Shown here in pieces: positions 19,113-31,199 of a DNA stretch of 64,000 nt. A model generated the notes under the pieces. The model did no database searches, was not told where the DNA came from, and worked only from the letters and a program-made list of their open reading frames with translations. Source of the stretch: Vibrio sp. FE10 (GTDB taxonomy: Bacteria; Pseudomonadota; Gammaproteobacteria; Enterobacterales; Vibrionaceae); the NCBI RefSeq assembly GCF_030297155.1, contig NZ_AP028067.1, positions 3,410,001 through 3,474,000 on the forward strand, in the 5' to 3' direction. The translations under genes and the position numbers were made by a program. The first letter of the stretch is position 1. The number at the start of each line of letters is the position of its first letter.

Positions 19113-19466
19113 TTAGAATTTCAGACCAGCTTCGCGAGCAGAATCTGCTAGCGCCGCTACTCGACCGTGGTATTGGAAACCAGAACGATCAAATGCAACT
19201 GTAGCTACGCCTTTTTCAAGAGCGCGCTCAGCAACAGCTTTACCAACTGCTTTAGCTGCATCAACGTTACCAGTGTTCTTAACTTGCTCACGGATCGCTT
19301 TTTCTACAGTAGAAGCAGCTGCGATAACCTCAGAGCCGTTTGCCGAGATAACTTGAGCGTAAACGTGGCGAGGAGTACGGTGTACTACCAAGCGAGTTGC
19401 GCCAAGTTCTGCAATCTTACGACGTGCACGTGTAGCACGACGGATGCGAGATGCTTTCTTATCCAT
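19113..19466 (-). CDS. rplR: Ribosomal protein L18
   Basis: 50S 5S-rRNA-binding protein L18, 117 residues, [20 protein letters not shown] at the start and AREAGLKF at the end. Sits 14 bases upstream of rpsE and 9 bases after rplF. Confidence 0.98.
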   Translation of the reverse strand: MDKKASRIRRATRARRKIAELGATRLVVHRTPRHVYAQVISANGSEVIAAASTVEKAIREQVKNTGNVDAAKAVGKAVAERALEKGVATVAFDRSGFQYHGRVAALADSAREAGLKF

Positions 19467-19475
19467 AGTGATACC

Positions 19476-20009
19476 TTACTTCTTCTTAGCTTCTTTAGTA
19501 CGCACATTTTCATCTGCGTAACGAACACCTTTGCCTTTGTAAGGCTCAGGAGCACGGTAAGAACGAATGTCAGCCGCAACTTGACCTACTACTTGCTTAT
19601 CGCAACCAGTAATGATGATCTCAGTTTGGCTAGGGCACTCAGCTTTAATACCTTCAGGTAGAGCGTGCTCTACTGGGTGAGAAAAACCAAGAGTTAGAGC
19701 TACAGTATTGCCTTTCATAGCAGCACGGTAACCAACACCCTTAAGAGTTAGCTTCTTAGTGAAGCCCTCAGTAACACCCACAACCATGTTATTAACTAGA
19801 GCGCGAGCTGTACCAGCCTGTGCCCATGCGTTACTAACGCCTTCTTTCGGACCGAAAGTAAGGTTGGTTTCTTCCTGTGCAATAACTACGGCGCTGTTAA
19901 GAACGCGAGTAAGCTCACCTTTGCTACCTTTTACAGTAACTTCTTGGCCGTTTAGTTTCACCTCTACGCCAGCTGGAATAGCGACAGGTGCTTTAGCAAC
20001 ACGAGACAT
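19476..20009 (-). CDS. rplF: Ribosomal protein L6
   Basis: 50S protein L6, 177 residues, [20 protein letters not shown]. Two L6 domains and the signature [20 protein letters not shown] near the C terminus. Confidence 0.98.
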   Translation of the reverse strand: MSRVAKAPVAIPAGVEVKLNGQEVTVKGSKGELTRVLNSAVVIAQEETNLTFGPKEGVSNAWAQAGTARALVNNMVVGVTEGFTKKLTLKGVGYRAAMKGNTVALTLGFSHPVEHALPEGIKAECPSQTEIIITGCDKQVVGQVAADIRSYRAPEPYKGKGVRYADENVRTKEAKKK

Positions 20010-20019
20010 AATCTACTCC

Positions 20020-20412
20020 TTAAGCTACGTAACAGATGATTTCACCGCCAAGACCTGCTTTACGAGCAGCACGGTCAGACATCAGACCCTTGGAAGTAGA
20101 AACAACTGCAATACCAAGACCACCCATCACTGTAGGTAAAGAGTCTTTATTTTTATAAACTCTTAGACCAGGACGTGATACACGCTTGATTTGCTCGATT
20201 ACAGGTTTAGCTTGGAAGTACTTAAGAGTAACTTCTAGCTCAGGTTTTGCTTCGCCGTCAACAGCGAAGTCTACGATGTAACCTTCAGCTTTAAGTAATG
20301 CAGCAATTGCAACTTTAAGCTTTGAAGAAGGCATTTTTACAGCAACTTTGTTTGCTGCCTGACCGTTGCGAACGCGGGTCAGCATATCCGAAATCGGATC
20401 TTGCATGCTCAT
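20020..20412 (-). CDS. rpsH: Ribosomal protein S8
   Basis: 30S protein S8, 130 residues, [20 protein letters not shown], ending GGEIICYVA. In E. coli S8 also represses spc-operon translation by binding the rplE region; this was not assessed here. Confidence 0.98.
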   Translation of the reverse strand: MSMQDPISDMLTRVRNGQAANKVAVKMPSSKLKVAIAALLKAEGYIVDFAVDGEAKPELEVTLKYFQAKPVIEQIKRVSRPGLRVYKNKDSLPTVMGGLGIAVVSTSKGLMSDRAARKAGLGGEIICYVA

Positions 20413-20441
20413 AAGATTTACTCCAAATGATTAAGTGGCAA

Positions 20442-20747
20442 TTACCAGCTAGCCTTACGAAGACCCGGAATCTCGCCTTTCATGCAAGCTTCGCGAACCT
20501 TAATACGGCTTAGACCGAATTTACGTAGGTAACCGTGTGGACGACCAGTTTGGTTGCAACGGTTGCGCTGACGTGATGCACTTGAATCACGTGGAAGAGA
20601 TTGCAGTTTAAGAACCGCATTCCAACGATCTTCTTCAGATGCGTTTACATCGCTAATGATAACTTTTAGCGCAGAACGCTTTTCAGCGAACTTAACTACT
20701 AGTTTTGCACGTTTAGCTTCACGTGCTTTCATTGATTGTTTAGCCAT
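20442..20747 (-). CDS. rpsN: Ribosomal protein S14
   Basis: 30S protein S14, 101 residues, long zinc-free form: [20 protein letters not shown] at the start and [20 protein letters not shown] in the conserved core. The open frame runs further upstream inside rplE, but ATG 20747 matches the family start and has AGGGT before it. Confidence 0.97.
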   Translation of the reverse strand: MAKQSMKAREAKRAKLVVKFAEKRSALKVIISDVNASEEDRWNAVLKLQSLPRDSSASRQRNRCNQTGRPHGYLRKFGLSRIKVREACMKGEIPGLRKASW

Positions 20748-20763
20748 AACAGTAACCCTACCC

Positions 20764-21303
20764 TTACTTACGGAATGGGAAGTTAAAGGCAGCCAGCAGA
20801 GCTCGGCCTTCCTCATCGGATCCCGCAGATGTCGTGATAGTAATATCAAGACCGCGGACACGATCGACTTTATCGTAGTCGATTTCCGGAAAGATGATTT
20901 GCTCGCGAACGCCCATGCTGTAGTTACCGCGTCCGTCAAAAGACTTAGCGCTAACACCACGGAAATCACGTACACGTGGAAGTGCGATAGAGATTAAACG
21001 CTCTAAAAATTCCCACATGCGCTCACCACGCAAGGTTACTTTACAACCGATTGGGTAGCCTTCACGAATTTTGAAACCAGCTACAGATTTACGCGCTTTA
21101 GTGATAAGTGGCTTTTGACCAGAGATCGTTGCCATATCAGCTGCTGCGTTTTCTAGCAGTTTCTTATCGTTGATTGCTTCACCAACGCCCATGTTTAGGG
21201 TGATTTTCTCAATCCTAGGGACTTGCATGACGCTTGTGTAGCTGAACTCTTTGGTAAGCTCAGCGACTACAGACGACTTGTAGTAATCATGCAGTTTCGC
21301 CAT
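20764..21303 (-). CDS. rplE: Ribosomal protein L5
   Basis: 50S central-protuberance protein L5, 179 residues, binding 5S r[23 protein letters not shown] at the start and the signature [19 protein letters not shown]. Confidence 0.98.
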   Translation of the reverse strand: MAKLHDYYKSSVVAELTKEFSYTSVMQVPRIEKITLNMGVGEAINDKKLLENAAADMATISGQKPLITKARKSVAGFKIREGYPIGCKVTLRGERMWEFLERLISIALPRVRDFRGVSAKSFDGRGNYSMGVREQIIFPEIDYDKVDRVRGLDITITTSAGSDEEGRALLAAFNFPFRK

Positions 21304-21327
21304 AGTAGAACTCCAAATTACTTCTAA

Positions 21328-21645
21328 TTAGTTAGAAACAGTTTCGCCGTTAGATTTGAAGAAACGAACTTTCTTGCCATCTTCGATACGGAAACCGATA
21401 CGGTCTGCTTTACCAGTAGCCGTGTTAAAGACTGCAACGTTAGAAGCATCAATAGCTGCTTCCTGTTCAACGATGCCACCTTGTTGACCTAGAGCCGGAA
21501 CCGGCTTTTGGTGTTTTTTAACAAGATTGATGCCTTCAACAACAACTTTACCAGTTGTCAGAACCTTAGTTACTTTACCTTTCTTGCCTTTATCTTTACC
21601 AGCAAGAATGATTACTTCGTCATTACGACGGATTTTAGCTGCCAT
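21328..21645 (-). CDS. rplX: Ribosomal protein L24
   Basis: 50S assembly-initiator protein L24, 105 residues, with a KOW motif near the start ([20 protein letters not shown]). Confidence 0.98.
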   Translation of the reverse strand: MAAKIRRNDEVIILAGKDKGKKGKVTKVLTTGKVVVEGINLVKKHQKPVPALGQQGGIVEQEAAIDASNVAVFNTATGKADRIGFRIEDGKKVRFFKSNGETVSN

Positions 21646-21656
21646 GTTGCCGCTCC

Positions 21657-22028
21657 TTACAGAACTTCAGGTGCTAGTGATACAATCTTCATGAATTTCG
21701 CGTTACGAAGTTCACGAGTCACAGGACCAAAGATACGTGTGCCGACTGGTTGCTCAGTAGTGTCATTTAACAATACACAAGCATTACTGTCGAAGCGAAT
21801 GACAGAACCGTCTGGGCGACGAACGCCTTTACGGGTGCGCACTACTACCGCCTTCAGAACATCACCTTTCTTTACTTTACCGCGAGGAATCGCTTCCTTC
21901 ACTGTAACCTTGATGACGTCACCGATATGTGCATAACGGCGGTGAGAGCCACCCAGAACCTTAATACACATTACCTTGCGCGCGCCAGAGTTATCTGCTG
22001 CGTCAAGTGTACTTTGCATCTGGATCAT
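21657..22028 (-). CDS. rplN: Ribosomal protein L14
   Basis: 50S protein L14, 123 residues, [20 protein letters not shown]. First gene of the spc operon; a terminator and a candidate promoter separate it from rpsQ, as at the S10/spc boundary of E. coli. Confidence 0.98.
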   Translation of the reverse strand: MIQMQSTLDAADNSGARKVMCIKVLGGSHRRYAHIGDVIKVTVKEAIPRGKVKKGDVLKAVVVRTRKGVRRPDGSVIRFDSNACVLLNDTTEQPVGTRIFGPVTRELRNAKFMKIVSLAPEVL

Positions 22029-22057
22029 TGTTAGTGCTCCGCTAAATATTAAAACTA

Positions 22058-22071
22058 GACCCTCTCGGGTC
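22058..22071 (-). promoter_or_regulatory. Stem-loop in the spc-operon leader
   Basis: On the minus strand GACCC, loop GAGA, GGGTC: a small GNRA-closed hairpin between the candidate spc promoter and rplN. No T-run follows, so a leader structure rather than a terminator is likely. Confidence 0.45.
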
Positions 22072-22097
22072 GGGCTGCCTCTTTAAAAGGGACGCGA

Positions 22098-22106
22098 ATT
22101 GTACCA
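22098..22106 (-). promoter_or_regulatory. Candidate spc-operon promoter (extended -10)
   Basis: On the minus strand TGGTACAAT, an extended -10 element (TGn then TACAAT), about 70 bases upstream of rplN. The -35 position holds only TACCCA, so the TG extension would carry much of the recognition. Confidence 0.5.
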
Positions 22107-22129
22107 CCCTTTTTTTAAATTGGGTAGAC

Positions 22130-22172
22130 AAAAAACAAGCGGCTCCAAAAAATTATTTGGAGCCGCTTTAAG
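22130..22172 (-). terminator. Terminator of the S10 operon
   Basis: On the minus strand AAGCGGCTCCAAA pairs with TTTGGAGCCGCTT (13-base arms) and is followed by GTTTTTTG. It stands between rpsQ and rplN, so the S10 and spc operons are at least partly separate units. Confidence 0.9.
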
Positions 22173-22189
22173 TTATAGAATTACAAAGA

Positions 22190-22444
22190 TTAAATCTTCG
22201 CCTTTTCTAGAACTTTAACCAATGTCCAAGACTTAGTCTTAGACAGAGGACGACACTCAGCGATTTCAACTTTGTCGCCTAGGCCACAAGTGTTGTCTTC
22301 GTCGTGTGCGTGTACTTTAGTCGTGCGTTTGATGAACTTACCGTAAATTGGGTGTTTTACAGTACGCTCAATAGCAACAACGATAGACTTGTCCATCTTG
22401 TCACTTACTACACGGCCTTGCTGGATGCGGTTAGTTTCGCTCAT
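22190..22444 (-). CDS. rpsQ: Ribosomal protein S17
   Basis: 30S protein S17, 84 residues, an OB-fold with [20 protein letters not shown]. Last gene of the S10 operon; its start overlaps the rpmC stop region by one base and a strong terminator follows. Confidence 0.98.
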   Translation of the reverse strand: MSETNRIQQGRVVSDKMDKSIVVAIERTVKHPIYGKFIKRTTKVHAHDEDNTCGLGDKVEIAECRPLSKTKSWTLVKVLEKAKI

Positions 22445-22635
22445 TATGCGCCTGCCTTTTCAGTCAAAACAGTTTTCACACGTGCGATGTCACGGCGTAC
22501 AGCTTTTAGAGTATGAGTTTGCTGTAGTTGACCAGTTGCAGCTTGCATGCGCAAGTTAAACTGTTCACGTAGCAAATTCAATAGCTCAGCGTTAAGCTCT
22601 TCAACGTTCTTTTCGCGTAGATCTTGTGCTTTCAT
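22444..22635 (-). CDS. rpmC: Ribosomal protein L29
   Basis: 50S protein L29, 63 residues, [23 protein letters not shown] 22635 is used (a GTG stands one codon upstream). Its first base is the last base of the rplP stop codon, so translation is coupled. Confidence 0.97.
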   Translation of the reverse strand: MKAQDLREKNVEELNAELLNLLREQFNLRMQAATGQLQQTHTLKAVRRDIARVKTVLTEKAGA

Positions 22636-23045
22636 CACATCACCTGCTTAGTTACAAAAGTAGTTTTAACAGGCAGTTTACGTGCCGCTAGGCGGAACGC
22701 TTCACGTGCCAACTCTTCAGGTACGCCATTCATCTCGTACATAACTTTGCCTGGTTGGATTTGAGCAACCCAGTACGCAACTGAACCTTTACCTTTACCT
22801 TGACGAACTTCAAGAGGCTTTTCAGTAATCGGTTTGTCTGGGAACACACGGATCCAGATTTGACCTTGACGCTTAATGTGACGTGTCATAGCACGACGTG
22901 CCGCTTCGATTTGACGTGCAGTCAGACGACCACGGCCAACAGCTTTAAGACCGAATTCGCCGAAGCTCACTTCAGTACCTTTAGCTAGGCCACGGTTACG
23001 ACCAGTCATAACCTTGCGGAACTTAGTACGTTTTGGTTGTAGCAT
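22635..23045 (-). CDS. rplP: Ribosomal protein L16
   Basis: 50S protein L16, 136 residues, [20 protein letters not shown], near the A-site tRNA. Overlaps rpmC by one base. Confidence 0.98.
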   Translation of the reverse strand: MLQPKRTKFRKVMTGRNRGLAKGTEVSFGEFGLKAVGRGRLTARQIEAARRAMTRHIKRQGQIWIRVFPDKPITEKPLEVRQGKGKGSVAYWVAQIQPGKVMYEMNGVPEELAREAFRLAARKLPVKTTFVTKQVM

Positions 23046-23056
23046 CGTTCGACTCC

Positions 23057-23755
23057 TTACTTACGGCCTTTACGCTGCTTCTTAGGCTTATCGCCTTTAG
23101 GCTCTACTGCGTTAGCAGCTGGCATACCGCCTAGAATCTCACCTTTGAAGATCCAAACTTTAATGCCGATCACACCGTATTGAGTGTGAGCCGAAGAAGT
23201 TGCGTAATCAATGTCTGCACGTAGAGTGTGTAGAGGCACACGGCCTTCACGGTACCACTCTGAACGTGCGATTTCAGCGCCGCCAAGACGGCCGCCTACT
23301 TGTACTTTGATGCCTTTAGCGCCTAGACGCATAGCATTTTGTACCGCACGCTTCATTGCACGACGGAACATAACACGACGCTCTAGTTGAGACGCGATGC
23401 TATCAGCTACAAGCTGACCATCTAACTCAGGTTTACGTACTTCAGCGATGTTAATTTGCGCTGGTACACCTGCGATTTTAGCTACAGCTGCACGTAGTTT
23501 CTCTACGTCTTCACCTTTCTTACCGATAACAACGCCAGGGCGAGCAGTGTGAATAGTCACACGGATGCTCTTAGCTGGACGCTCGATAACGATACGAGAT
23601 AATGATGCTTTTTGTAGTTCCTTAGTAAGGAACTGACGTACCTTGAAGTCGCCGTCTAGGTTGTCAGCGAATTCGTTGGTATTAGCAAACCATGTAGCAT
23701 TCCAAGGCTTAACGATGCCAAGACGAATACCATTAGGATGTACTTTCTGACCCAT
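23057..23755 (-). CDS. rpsC: Ribosomal protein S3
   Basis: 30S protein S3, 232 residues, with a KH domain (about 40-105, including [18 protein letters not shown]) and a C-terminal domain ending in a basic tail ([10 protein letters not shown]). S3 lines the mRNA entry tunnel. Confidence 0.98.
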
Positions 23756-23773
23756 TGCTTAATCTCCTAGTCT

Positions 23774-24106
23774 TTAGCGATCTGCTACAACAATAGTGAT
23801 GTGGCTTGAACGCTTCAAGATACGATCCGCACGACCTTTAGCACGAGGCATAATGCGCTTCATGATAGGGCCCTCATCTACGAAGATTTTAGCGACATTT
23901 AGATCGTCGATATCTGCACCTTCGTTATGTTCCGCGTTAGCGATAGCTGACTCAAGAACTTTCTTAACTAGTACAGCAGCTTTTTTGTTGCTGAAAGTTA
24001 GAATTTCTAGAGCCTGGTCTACCGACTTACCGCGAATTTGGTCTGCAACTAAGCGAGCTTTCTGTGGAGAAATACGAGCAAAGTTATGTTTAGCTAAAGC
24101 TTCCAT
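23774..24106 (-). CDS. rplV: Ribosomal protein L22
   Basis: 50S exit-tunnel protein L22, 110 residues, [20 protein letters not shown]. Two ATGs stand in tandem; the second (24106) gives the family-typical start and better spacing to AGGAG. Confidence 0.97.
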   Translation of the reverse strand: MEALAKHNFARISPQKARLVADQIRGKSVDQALEILTFSNKKAAVLVKKVLESAIANAEHNEGADIDDLNVAKIFVDEGPIMKRIMPRAKGRADRILKRSSHITIVVADR

Positions 24107-24116
24107 CATCTACTCC

Positions 24117-24407
<291 letters not shown>

Positions 24408-24414
24408 TTATAGA

Positions 24415-25239
24415 TTATTTATTACGACGACGTACGATGTACTTGTCAGTGCGTTTGTTCTTACGAGTCTTGAAGCCCTTAGTAGGAACGCCCCAAGGAG
24501 AAACTGGGTGACGACCACCAGATGTGCGGCCTTCACCACCACCATGTGGGTGATCCACCGGGTTCATTACTACACCACGTACGGTTGGACGTACGCCGCG
24601 CCAGCGTGAAGCACCAGCTTTACCAAGTTCACGTAGCATATGCTCAGAGTTACCAACTTCACCGATCGTTGCACGACCTTCAGAAAGTACTTTGCGCATC
24701 TCACCAGAACGTAGACGGATAGTTACGTATGCACCATCGCGAGCGATGATTTGTACATATGCACCAGCCGAACGAGCTAGTTGAGCACCTTTACCAGGCT
24801 TAAGTTCAACACAGTGTACAGTAGAACCTACTGGGATGTTGCGCATCGGCAGAGTGTTACCTGCTTTGATTGGCGCATCAGAACCAGATTGAATCTGGTC
24901 ACCTGCGTTAACACCTTTAGGTGCAATGATGTAACGACGCTCACCGTCTGCGTACAGAACTAGAGCGATGTTAGCACTACGGTTTGGATCGTATTCTAAA
25001 CGCTCAACTTTCGCTGGGATACCGTCTTTAGTACGTTTGAAGTCAATCAAACGGTAATGGTGCTTATGACCACCACCGATGTGACGTACTGTGATACGAC
25101 CGTTGTTGTTACGACCACCGTTCTTAGAGTTTTTCTCTAGAAGTGGTGCGTATGGCTTACCCTTGTGCAGGTCAGCGTTAACAACTTTAACGACGTGACG
25201 ACGACCAGGGGAAGTCGGCTTACATTTAACAATAGCCAT
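24415..25239 (-). CDS. rplB: Ribosomal protein L2
   Basis: 50S protein L2, 274 residues, close to the peptidyl-transferase centre. [20 protein letters not shown] at the start and the conserved [20 protein letters not shown] in the C-terminal part. Confidence 0.98.
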   Translation of the reverse strand: MAIVKCKPTSPGRRHVVKVVNADLHKGKPYAPLLEKNSKNGGRNNNGRITVRHIGGGHKHHYRLIDFKRTKDGIPAKVERLEYDPNRSANIALVLYADGERRYIIAPKGVNAGDQIQSGSDAPIKAGNTLPMRNIPVGSTVHCVELKPGKGAQLARSAGAYVQIIARDGAYVTIRLRSGEMRKVLSEGRATIGEVGNSEHMLRELGKAGASRWRGVRPTVRGVVMNPVDHPHGGGEGRTSGGRHPVSPWGVPTKGFKTRKNKRTDKYIVRRRNK

Positions 25240-25253
25240 TTTTACTACTCCTG

Positions 25254-25556
25254 TTATTCCGCGCCGCCAACGAAGTCAAGATCTTGACCTTCTTTCAAAG
25301 TAACGTAGGCTTTTTTCACGTCTGAACGACGGCCTTCACGCATACCTTGACGTTTGGTCTTACCCTTTTGTACAAGAGTATTTACTGACTTAACTTCAAC
25401 TTCAAATAGCTTTTCTACAGCTGCTTTGATCTCTTTCTTAGTTGCATCTTTAGCTACTTTGAAAACGATAGTGTTCGCTTTCTCAGCCGCCATAGTTGCT
25501 TTTTCAGAGATGTGCGGAGCACGTAGAACTTTTAAGATACGTTCTTCAGTGATCAT
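25254..25556 (-). CDS. rplW: Ribosomal protein L23
   Basis: 50S protein L23, 100 residues, at the tunnel exit where trigger factor and SRP dock. [20 protein letters not shown]. Its ATG overlaps the rplD stop by four bases (ATGA). Confidence 0.98.
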   Translation of the reverse strand: MITEERILKVLRAPHISEKATMAAEKANTIVFKVAKDATKKEIKAAVEKLFEVEVKSVNTLVQKGKTKRQGMREGRRSDVKKAYVTLKEGQDLDFVGGAE

Positions 25557-26155
25557 GCTAGCATCTCCTCAACTTGCTTAACTGCGTCAGCAGTCATTAG
25601 AACCTTGTCGAATGCAATTAGAGATACTGGATCAATACCAGCAACGTCACGTGCGTCAACTTTGTACAGGTTACGAGCAGCTAAGAATAGATTTTCATCT
25701 ACTTCGCCAGTTACAATCAGAACGTCGTTAAGCTGAAGCTCATTAAGCTTAGCTAAAAGTTCTTTTGTTTTTGGTGCTTCTACAGAGAAGTTATCAACAA
25801 CGATTAGACGCTCTTGACGAATCAACTCAGAAAGAATGCTTTTCATAGCACCGCGGTACATTTTCTTGTTAACTTTTTGGCTGTGATCTTGTGGTTTCGC
25901 AGCAAAAGTAACACCACCTGTACGCCAGATTGGGCTACGAATTGTACCAGCACGTGCACGGCCAGTACCTTTTTGGCGCCATGGCTTAGCACCGCCGCCT
26001 GATACTTCAGAACGAGTCTTTTGAGCACGAGTACCTTGACGAGCACCTGCTGCATACGCAACAACTACTTGATGTACTAGAGCTTCGTTAAAGTCACGTC
26101 CGAAAGTAGTCTCGGAAACAGTTAGTGCATCAGCACCTTTAACCATCAATTCCAT
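25553..26155 (-). CDS. rplD: Ribosomal protein L4
   Basis: 50S protein L4, 200 residues, with its long tunnel loop ([20 protein letters not shown]). In E. coli free L4 represses the S10 operon through its leader; a long leader is present at 27128-27373. Confidence 0.98.
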   Translation of the reverse strand: MELMVKGADALTVSETTFGRDFNEALVHQVVVAYAAGARQGTRAQKTRSEVSGGGAKPWRQKGTGRARAGTIRSPIWRTGGVTFAAKPQDHSQKVNKKMYRGAMKSILSELIRQERLIVVDNFSVEAPKTKELLAKLNELQLNDVLIVTGEVDENLFLAARNLYKVDARDVAGIDPVSLIAFDKVLMTADAVKQVEEMLA

Positions 26156-26171
26156 TACTTACTCCTAGACG

Positions 26172-26801
26172 TTATGCTTTAACAGCAGGTTTTACGATCA
26201 CGTTACCGCCTGTTGAGCCTGGTACTGCACCTTTAATAAGGAGTAGATTGCGCTCAGCGTCAACACGTACGATCTCTAGGTTTTGAGTCGTTACACGCTC
26301 AGCACCCATGTGACCTGCCATTTTCTTGCCTTTAAACACGCGGCCTGGAGTTTGACATTGGCCAATTGAACCCGGTGCGCGGTGAGACAAAGAGTTACCG
26401 TGAGTCATATCTTGAGTAGAGAAGTTCCAACGCTTGATAGCGCCTTGGAAGCCTTTACCTTTAGATGTACCAGTAACGTCTACTTTTTTAATTTCGTTGA
26501 AAAGTTCTACGTTTAGCTCAGCGCCAACTTCAAACTCTTCGCCGTTTTCTAAACGGAATTCCCAAAGACCGCGACCTGCTTCAACACCCGCTTTCGCGAA
26601 GTGACCAGCTTCAGGTTTAGTTACACGGTTAGCTTTCTTAGCACCAGTAGTTACTTGGATTGCTGCGTAGCCGTCTGTCTCAAGAGTTTTAACTTGAGAA
26701 ATACGGTTCGCTTCAACCTCAACAACAGTTACTGGGATAGAAACGCCTTCTTCGGTAAATACGCGGGTCATACCCACTTTACGTCCGACTAGACCAATCA
26801 T
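26172..26801 (-). CDS. rplC: Ribosomal protein L3
   Basis: 50S protein L3, 209 residues, [20 protein letters not shown], with the conserved [17 protein letters not shown] and the Gln of [20 protein letters not shown] that PrmB methylates in E. coli. Confidence 0.98.
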
Positions 26802-26815
26802 TATTCTTATCTCCC

Positions 26816-27373
<558 letters not shown>

Positions 27374-27379
27374 CGATGC

Positions 27380-27407
27380 ATTATACAGATCACATTTTGG
27401 TATGCAA
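27380..27407 (-). promoter_or_regulatory. Candidate S10-operon promoter
   Basis: On the minus strand TTGCAT (27402-27407), a 16-base spacer, and a perfect TATAAT (27380-27385). It lies between the tuf terminator and rpsJ. Confidence 0.6.
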
Positions 27408-27531
27408 GTGTCGTTGGAAAAATAATCGGAATATATTTGATGGAGGCAATCGACGGTAGTTGAATGACGAAAGTCGAATAGCAAAGAACGGGGGAATGCT
27501 TGGGGGATTGTAGAAACAAAAGAGGTTAGAA

Positions 27532-27562
27532 AAATAAAAGGGAAGCCGAAGCTTCCCTTTTT
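27532..27562 (-). terminator. Terminator of tuf (str operon)
   Basis: On the minus strand GGGAAGC, loop TTCG, GCTTCCC, then CTTTTATTTTT. The UUCG tetraloop closed by C-G is a very stable type. It lies 45 bases past the tuf stop. Confidence 0.92.
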
Positions 27563-27606
27563 CAATGCAGTTCTTCTAATGAAGAGTGTGCAAAATCAAT
27601 TCGCGA

Positions 27607-28791
27607 TTAAGCGAAGATTTTAGCTACAACACCAGCACCAACTGTACGGCCACCTTCGCGGATTGCGAAACGTAGACCTTCGTCCATTGCGATTGGAGCG
27701 ATTAGCTCAACAGTCATTTGAACGTTGTCACCTGGCATTACCATTTCTACGCCTTCAGGTAGAGTGATATCGCCTGTTACGTCAGTTGTACGGAAGTAGA
27801 ACTGTGGACGGTAACCCTTGAAGAAAGGAGTGTGACGGCCGCCTTCGTCTTTAGAAAGTACGTATACTTCAGACTCAAACTTAGTGTGTGGGTTGATTGA
27901 ACCTTTAGCAGAAAGTACTTGGCCACGTTCAACGTCATCACGCTTAGTACCACGTAGAAGTGCACCAACGTTCTCACCAGCACGACCTTCGTCAAGCAGC
28001 TTACGGAACATTTCAACACCAGTACAAGTAGTAAGAGTAGTTTCTTTGATACCAACGATTTCTACTTCGTCACCTACGCGTAGGATACCGCGCTCGATAC
28101 GACCAGTAACTACAGTACCACGACCTTGGATTGAGAATACATCTTCAATAGGAAGTAGGAACGGTAGATCAACAGCACGCTCTGGAAGTGGAATGTAAGA
28201 ATCTAGTGCTTCTGCAAGCTCAACGATCTTGTCTTCCCACTGTTTTTCGCCGTTTAGAGCGCCAAGTGCAGAACCTTGAATTACTGGAAGGTCGTCTCCT
28301 GGGTACTCGTACTCAGAAAGAAGTTCACGAACTTCCATTTCTACTAGCTCAAGTAGCTCTTCGTCATCAACCATGTCACATTTGTTCATGAATACGATGA
28401 TGTAAGGGATACCAACTTGACGACCAAGTAGGATGTGCTCACGAGTTTGTGGCATAGGGCCATCTGTAGCAGCAACAACTAGGATACCGCCGTCCATTTG
28501 AGCAGCACCAGTGATCATGTTTTTAACATAATCGGCGTGTCCAGGACAGTCTACGTGTGCGTAGTGACGTTCAGGAGTATCGTACTCAACGTGAGAAGTT
28601 GCGATTGTGATACCGCGCTCGCGCTCTTCTGGAGCGTTATCGATAGATGCGAAATCTTTAGCAACACCGCCGTACACTTTTGCAAGTGTAGTACAGATAG
28701 CAGCAGTTAGAGTTGTTTTACCGTGGTCAACGTGGCCGATAGTACCAACGTTTACGTGCGGTTTCGTACGTTCAAATTTTTCTTTAGACAC
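27607..28791 (-). CDS. tuf: Elongation factor Tu
   Basis: GTPase that brings aminoacyl-tRNA to the ribosome, 394 residues. G1 loop GHVDHGKT (19-26), G3 DCPGH and G4 NKCD are intact. C-terminal domains 2 and 3 are complete. Last gene of the rpsL-rpsG-fusA-tuf unit. A second tuf copy elsewhere in the genome is usual in Vibrio but cannot be seen here. Confidence 0.99.
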   Translation of the reverse strand: MSKEKFERTKPHVNVGTIGHVDHGKTTLTAAICTTLAKVYGGVAKDFASIDNAPEERERGITIATSHVEYDTPERHYAHVDCPGHADYVKNMITGAAQMDGGILVVAATDGPMPQTREHILLGRQVGIPYIIVFMNKCDMVDDEELLELVEMEVRELLSEYEYPGDDLPVIQGSALGALNGEKQWEDKIVELAEALDSYIPLPERAVDLPFLLPIEDVFSIQGRGTVVTGRIERGILRVGDEVEIVGIKETTLTTCTGVEMFRKLLDEGRAGENVGALLRGTKRDDVERGQVLSAKGSINPHTKFESEVYVLSKDEGGRHTPFFKGYRPQFYFRTTDVTGDITLPEGVEMVMPGDNVQMTVELIAPIAMDEGLRFAIREGGRTVGAGVVAKIFA

Positions 28792-28937
28792 AATCGTGTT
28801 CCTTCCTAGTTATGATTCGCCACGTTCATTATTGAGCGAGACGCGCCAGAAATTGCTATTTTATGCGCCAACTCTCGTTAGCGCAATATTTGGACGCATT
28901 GATCTTTCAAAAAATGAAAAAAATGCATCCCTTTTGT

Positions 28938-31034
28938 TTAACCACGCTCTGCAATGATTGCATTAGCAACATTTTTTGGCACTTCAGCGTACTCACTAAA
29001 CTCCATAGAGTAAGAAGCACGACCTTGTGTCGCAGAACGCAAATCAGTTGCGTAACCGAACATGACAGACAACGGAACTTGTGCACGAATTATCTTCAGG
29101 CCAGCTGTCCCCTCGTCCATACCTTCGATGATGCCGCGACGACGGTTAATATCGCCAACAACGTCACCCATCCAGTCTTCTGGAGTAGTTACTTCAACTT
29201 TCATCATAGGCTCAAGCAAAACTGGTTGCGCTTCTAGTGCACCCGTTCTGAAAGCCATAGAGGCAGCGATTGTAAACGCCATCTCACTTGAATCTACTTC
29301 ATGGTAAGAACCATCATATAGTGTAGCTTTGATATCCAAAACTGGATAGCCCGCTAATACACCATTGTTCATTTGCTCTTCAACGCCTTTAGCGACAGAG
29401 GTAATGAACTCTTTTGGCACGATACCATTGGCAATTTCATCTACGAAGACAAAGCCTTCGCCGGCTTCTGATGGTTCCAGTTTCAGCCATACGTGACCGT
29501 ACTGTCCTTTACCACCATGTTCGCGGATAAATTTACCTTCAGCTTTCGCTGTACCACGAATGGTTTCACGATAAGCAACTTGCGGATTACCAACGTTGCA
29601 GTTCACACTAAATTCACGTTTCATGCGGTCAACGATGATATCTAAGTGCAGTTCACCCATGCCAGAGATTAGTGTCTGGCCAGTTTCGTCATCCGTTTCA
29701 ACACGGAACGATGGATCTTCTGCCGCTAGCTTACCTAACGCGATAGTCATTTTATCTTGATCTGCTTGAGAGCGAGGCTCTACAACGATCTGAATAACTG
29801 GATCTGGGAATTCCATACGCTCAAGAACAATTTTATGGTTCTGGTCACACAGAGTTTCACCAGTAGTAACATCTTTAAGGCCGATAATGGCTGCGATGTC
29901 ACCTGCTCGTACTTCTTTTACTTCTTCACGTTTGTTTGAGTGCATTTGAACAATGCGCCCTAAACGTTCACGTTGTTTCTTCACAGAGTTGTAAGCTGTT
30001 TTACCGCTTTCAACAACACCAGAGTAAACACGGATGAAAGTTAAAGTACCAACAAACGGGTCTGTTGCAATTTTAAATGCTAGCGCTGAGAACGGTTCTT
30101 TGTCGTCCGCGTGACGCTCAATTTCATTCTCGTCATCATCGATACCCTTAATTGCAGGTACATCGACTGGAGAAGGAAGGAAATCAACAACTGCATCTAG
30201 AACAGCTTGTACGCCTTTGTTTTTGAAAGCACTACCGCAAGTTGCAAGTACGATTTCATTATTAAGGGTACGAGTACGAAGACCTTGTTTGATTTCAGCT
30301 TCTGTCAATTCACCTTCTTCAAGGTACTTATCCATCAGCTCTTCATTTGCTTCTGCAGCAGCTTCAACAAGTTCTATACGATATTCTTCAGCCATTTCTT
30401 GCATGTCTGCTGGAATGTCTTCGTACGTAAAAGTCATGCCTTGGTCAGCTTCGTTCCAGTTGATTGCCTTCATCTTGATAAGATCGACAACACCCTGGAA
30501 GTTTTCTTCAGCACCAATGTTAAGTTGAATAGGCACAGGAGTCGCGCCTAGGCGGTCCTTAATCTGTTCAACTACGCGCAAGAAGTCTGCGCCTGTACGG
30601 TCCATTTTGTTAACGAAAACCATACGTGGAACTTGGTACTTATCAGCTTGACGCCATACTGTCTCTGACTGAGGTTCAACACCCGATGAGCCACAGAAAA
30701 CAACAACTGCACCATCAAGTACACGCAGAGAACGTTCTACTTCGATAGTGAAGTCAACGTGTCCAGGAGTATCGATGATGTTGATGCGGTGGTCAGAATA
30801 CTGAGCTTCCATACCACGCCAAAACGTAGTGGTTGCTGCTGAAGTGATCGTAATACCGCGCTCTTGCTCTTGCTCCATCCAGTCCATGGTTGCTGCACCA
30901 TCGTGAACTTCGCCGATTTTGTGAGAAAGACCGGTATAGAACAGAATACGTTCACTTGTGGTTGTTTTACCTGCATCTACGTGAGCAACGATACCGATAT
31001 TACGGTACTGCTCAATAGGAGTTTTACGAGCCAC
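28938..31034 (-). CDS. fusA: Elongation factor G
   Basis: Translocation GTPase EF-G, 698 residues. G1 [10 protein letters not shown]3 DTPGHVDF and G4 NKMDRTGAD are seen in the N-terminal domain, followed by domains II-V ending [11 protein letters not shown]. Standard length for fusA rather than a fusB-type paralogue. Lies 165 structured bases after rpsG and 146 bases before tuf. Confidence 0.98.
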   Translation of the reverse strand: MARKTPIEQYRNIGIVAHVDAGKTTTSERILFYTGLSHKIGEVHDGAATMDWMEQEQERGITITSAATTTFWRGMEAQYSDHRINIIDTPGHVDFTIEVERSLRVLDGAVVVFCGSSGVEPQSETVWRQADKYQVPRMVFVNKMDRTGADFLRVVEQIKDRLGATPVPIQLNIGAEENFQGVVDLIKMKAINWNEADQGMTFTYEDIPADMQEMAEEYRIELVEAAAEANEELMDKYLEEGELTEAEIKQGLRTRTLNNEIVLATCGSAFKNKGVQAVLDAVVDFLPSPVDVPAIKGIDDDENEIERHADDKEPFSALAFKIATDPFVGTLTFIRVYSGVVESGKTAYNSVKKQRERLGRIVQMHSNKREEVKEVRAGDIAAIIGLKDVTTGETLCDQNHKIVLERMEFPDPVIQIVVEPRSQADQDKMTIALGKLAAEDPSFRVETDDETGQTLISGMGELHLDIIVDRMKREFSVNCNVGNPQVAYRETIRGTAKAEGKFIREHGGKGQYGHVWLKLEPSEAGEGFVFVDEIANGIVPKEFITSVAKGVEEQMNNGVLAGYPVLDIKATLYDGSYHEVDSSEMAFTIAASMAFRTGALEAQPVLLEPMMKVEVTTPEDWMGDVVGDINRRRGIIEGMDEGTAGLKIIRAQVPLSVMFGYATDLRSATQGRASYSMEFSEYAEVPKNVANAIIAERG

Positions 31035-31063
31035 GGTTGAATCCTCTTATTAGAGACTTAGGG

Positions 31064-31137
31064 ACTATTGCTATGTCTAGATTATGCGTTAAAAGCGATA
31101 CTTTGCTAAAAAGCTTTGCCCTAGAAATAGCAATAGT
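31064..31137 (-). promoter_or_regulatory. Large stem-loop in the rpsG-fusA intergenic region
   Basis: ACTATTGCTAT (31064-31074) is complementary to ATAGCAATAGT (31127-31137). CTAG/CTAG pairs extend the stem inwards, giving an apical loop of about 40 bases. It sits directly upstream of the fusA ribosome site in the mRNA. Confidence 0.5.
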
Positions 31138-31164
31138 TCCTAGCATAAGCATAGGAACTAAAGA

Positions 31165-31190
31165 AGTGCTGCAAGGAACCTTGCAGCACT
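31165..31190 (-). promoter_or_regulatory. Perfect 12-base hairpin after rpsG
   Basis: AGTGCTGCAAGG and CCTTGCAGCACT with a 2-base spacer, ten bases past the rpsG stop. Only TTCTTT follows on the minus strand, so it is a weak terminator, an attenuator, or a processing or protection site within the str operon. Confidence 0.6.
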
Positions 31191-31199
31191 GAAAAGGTA

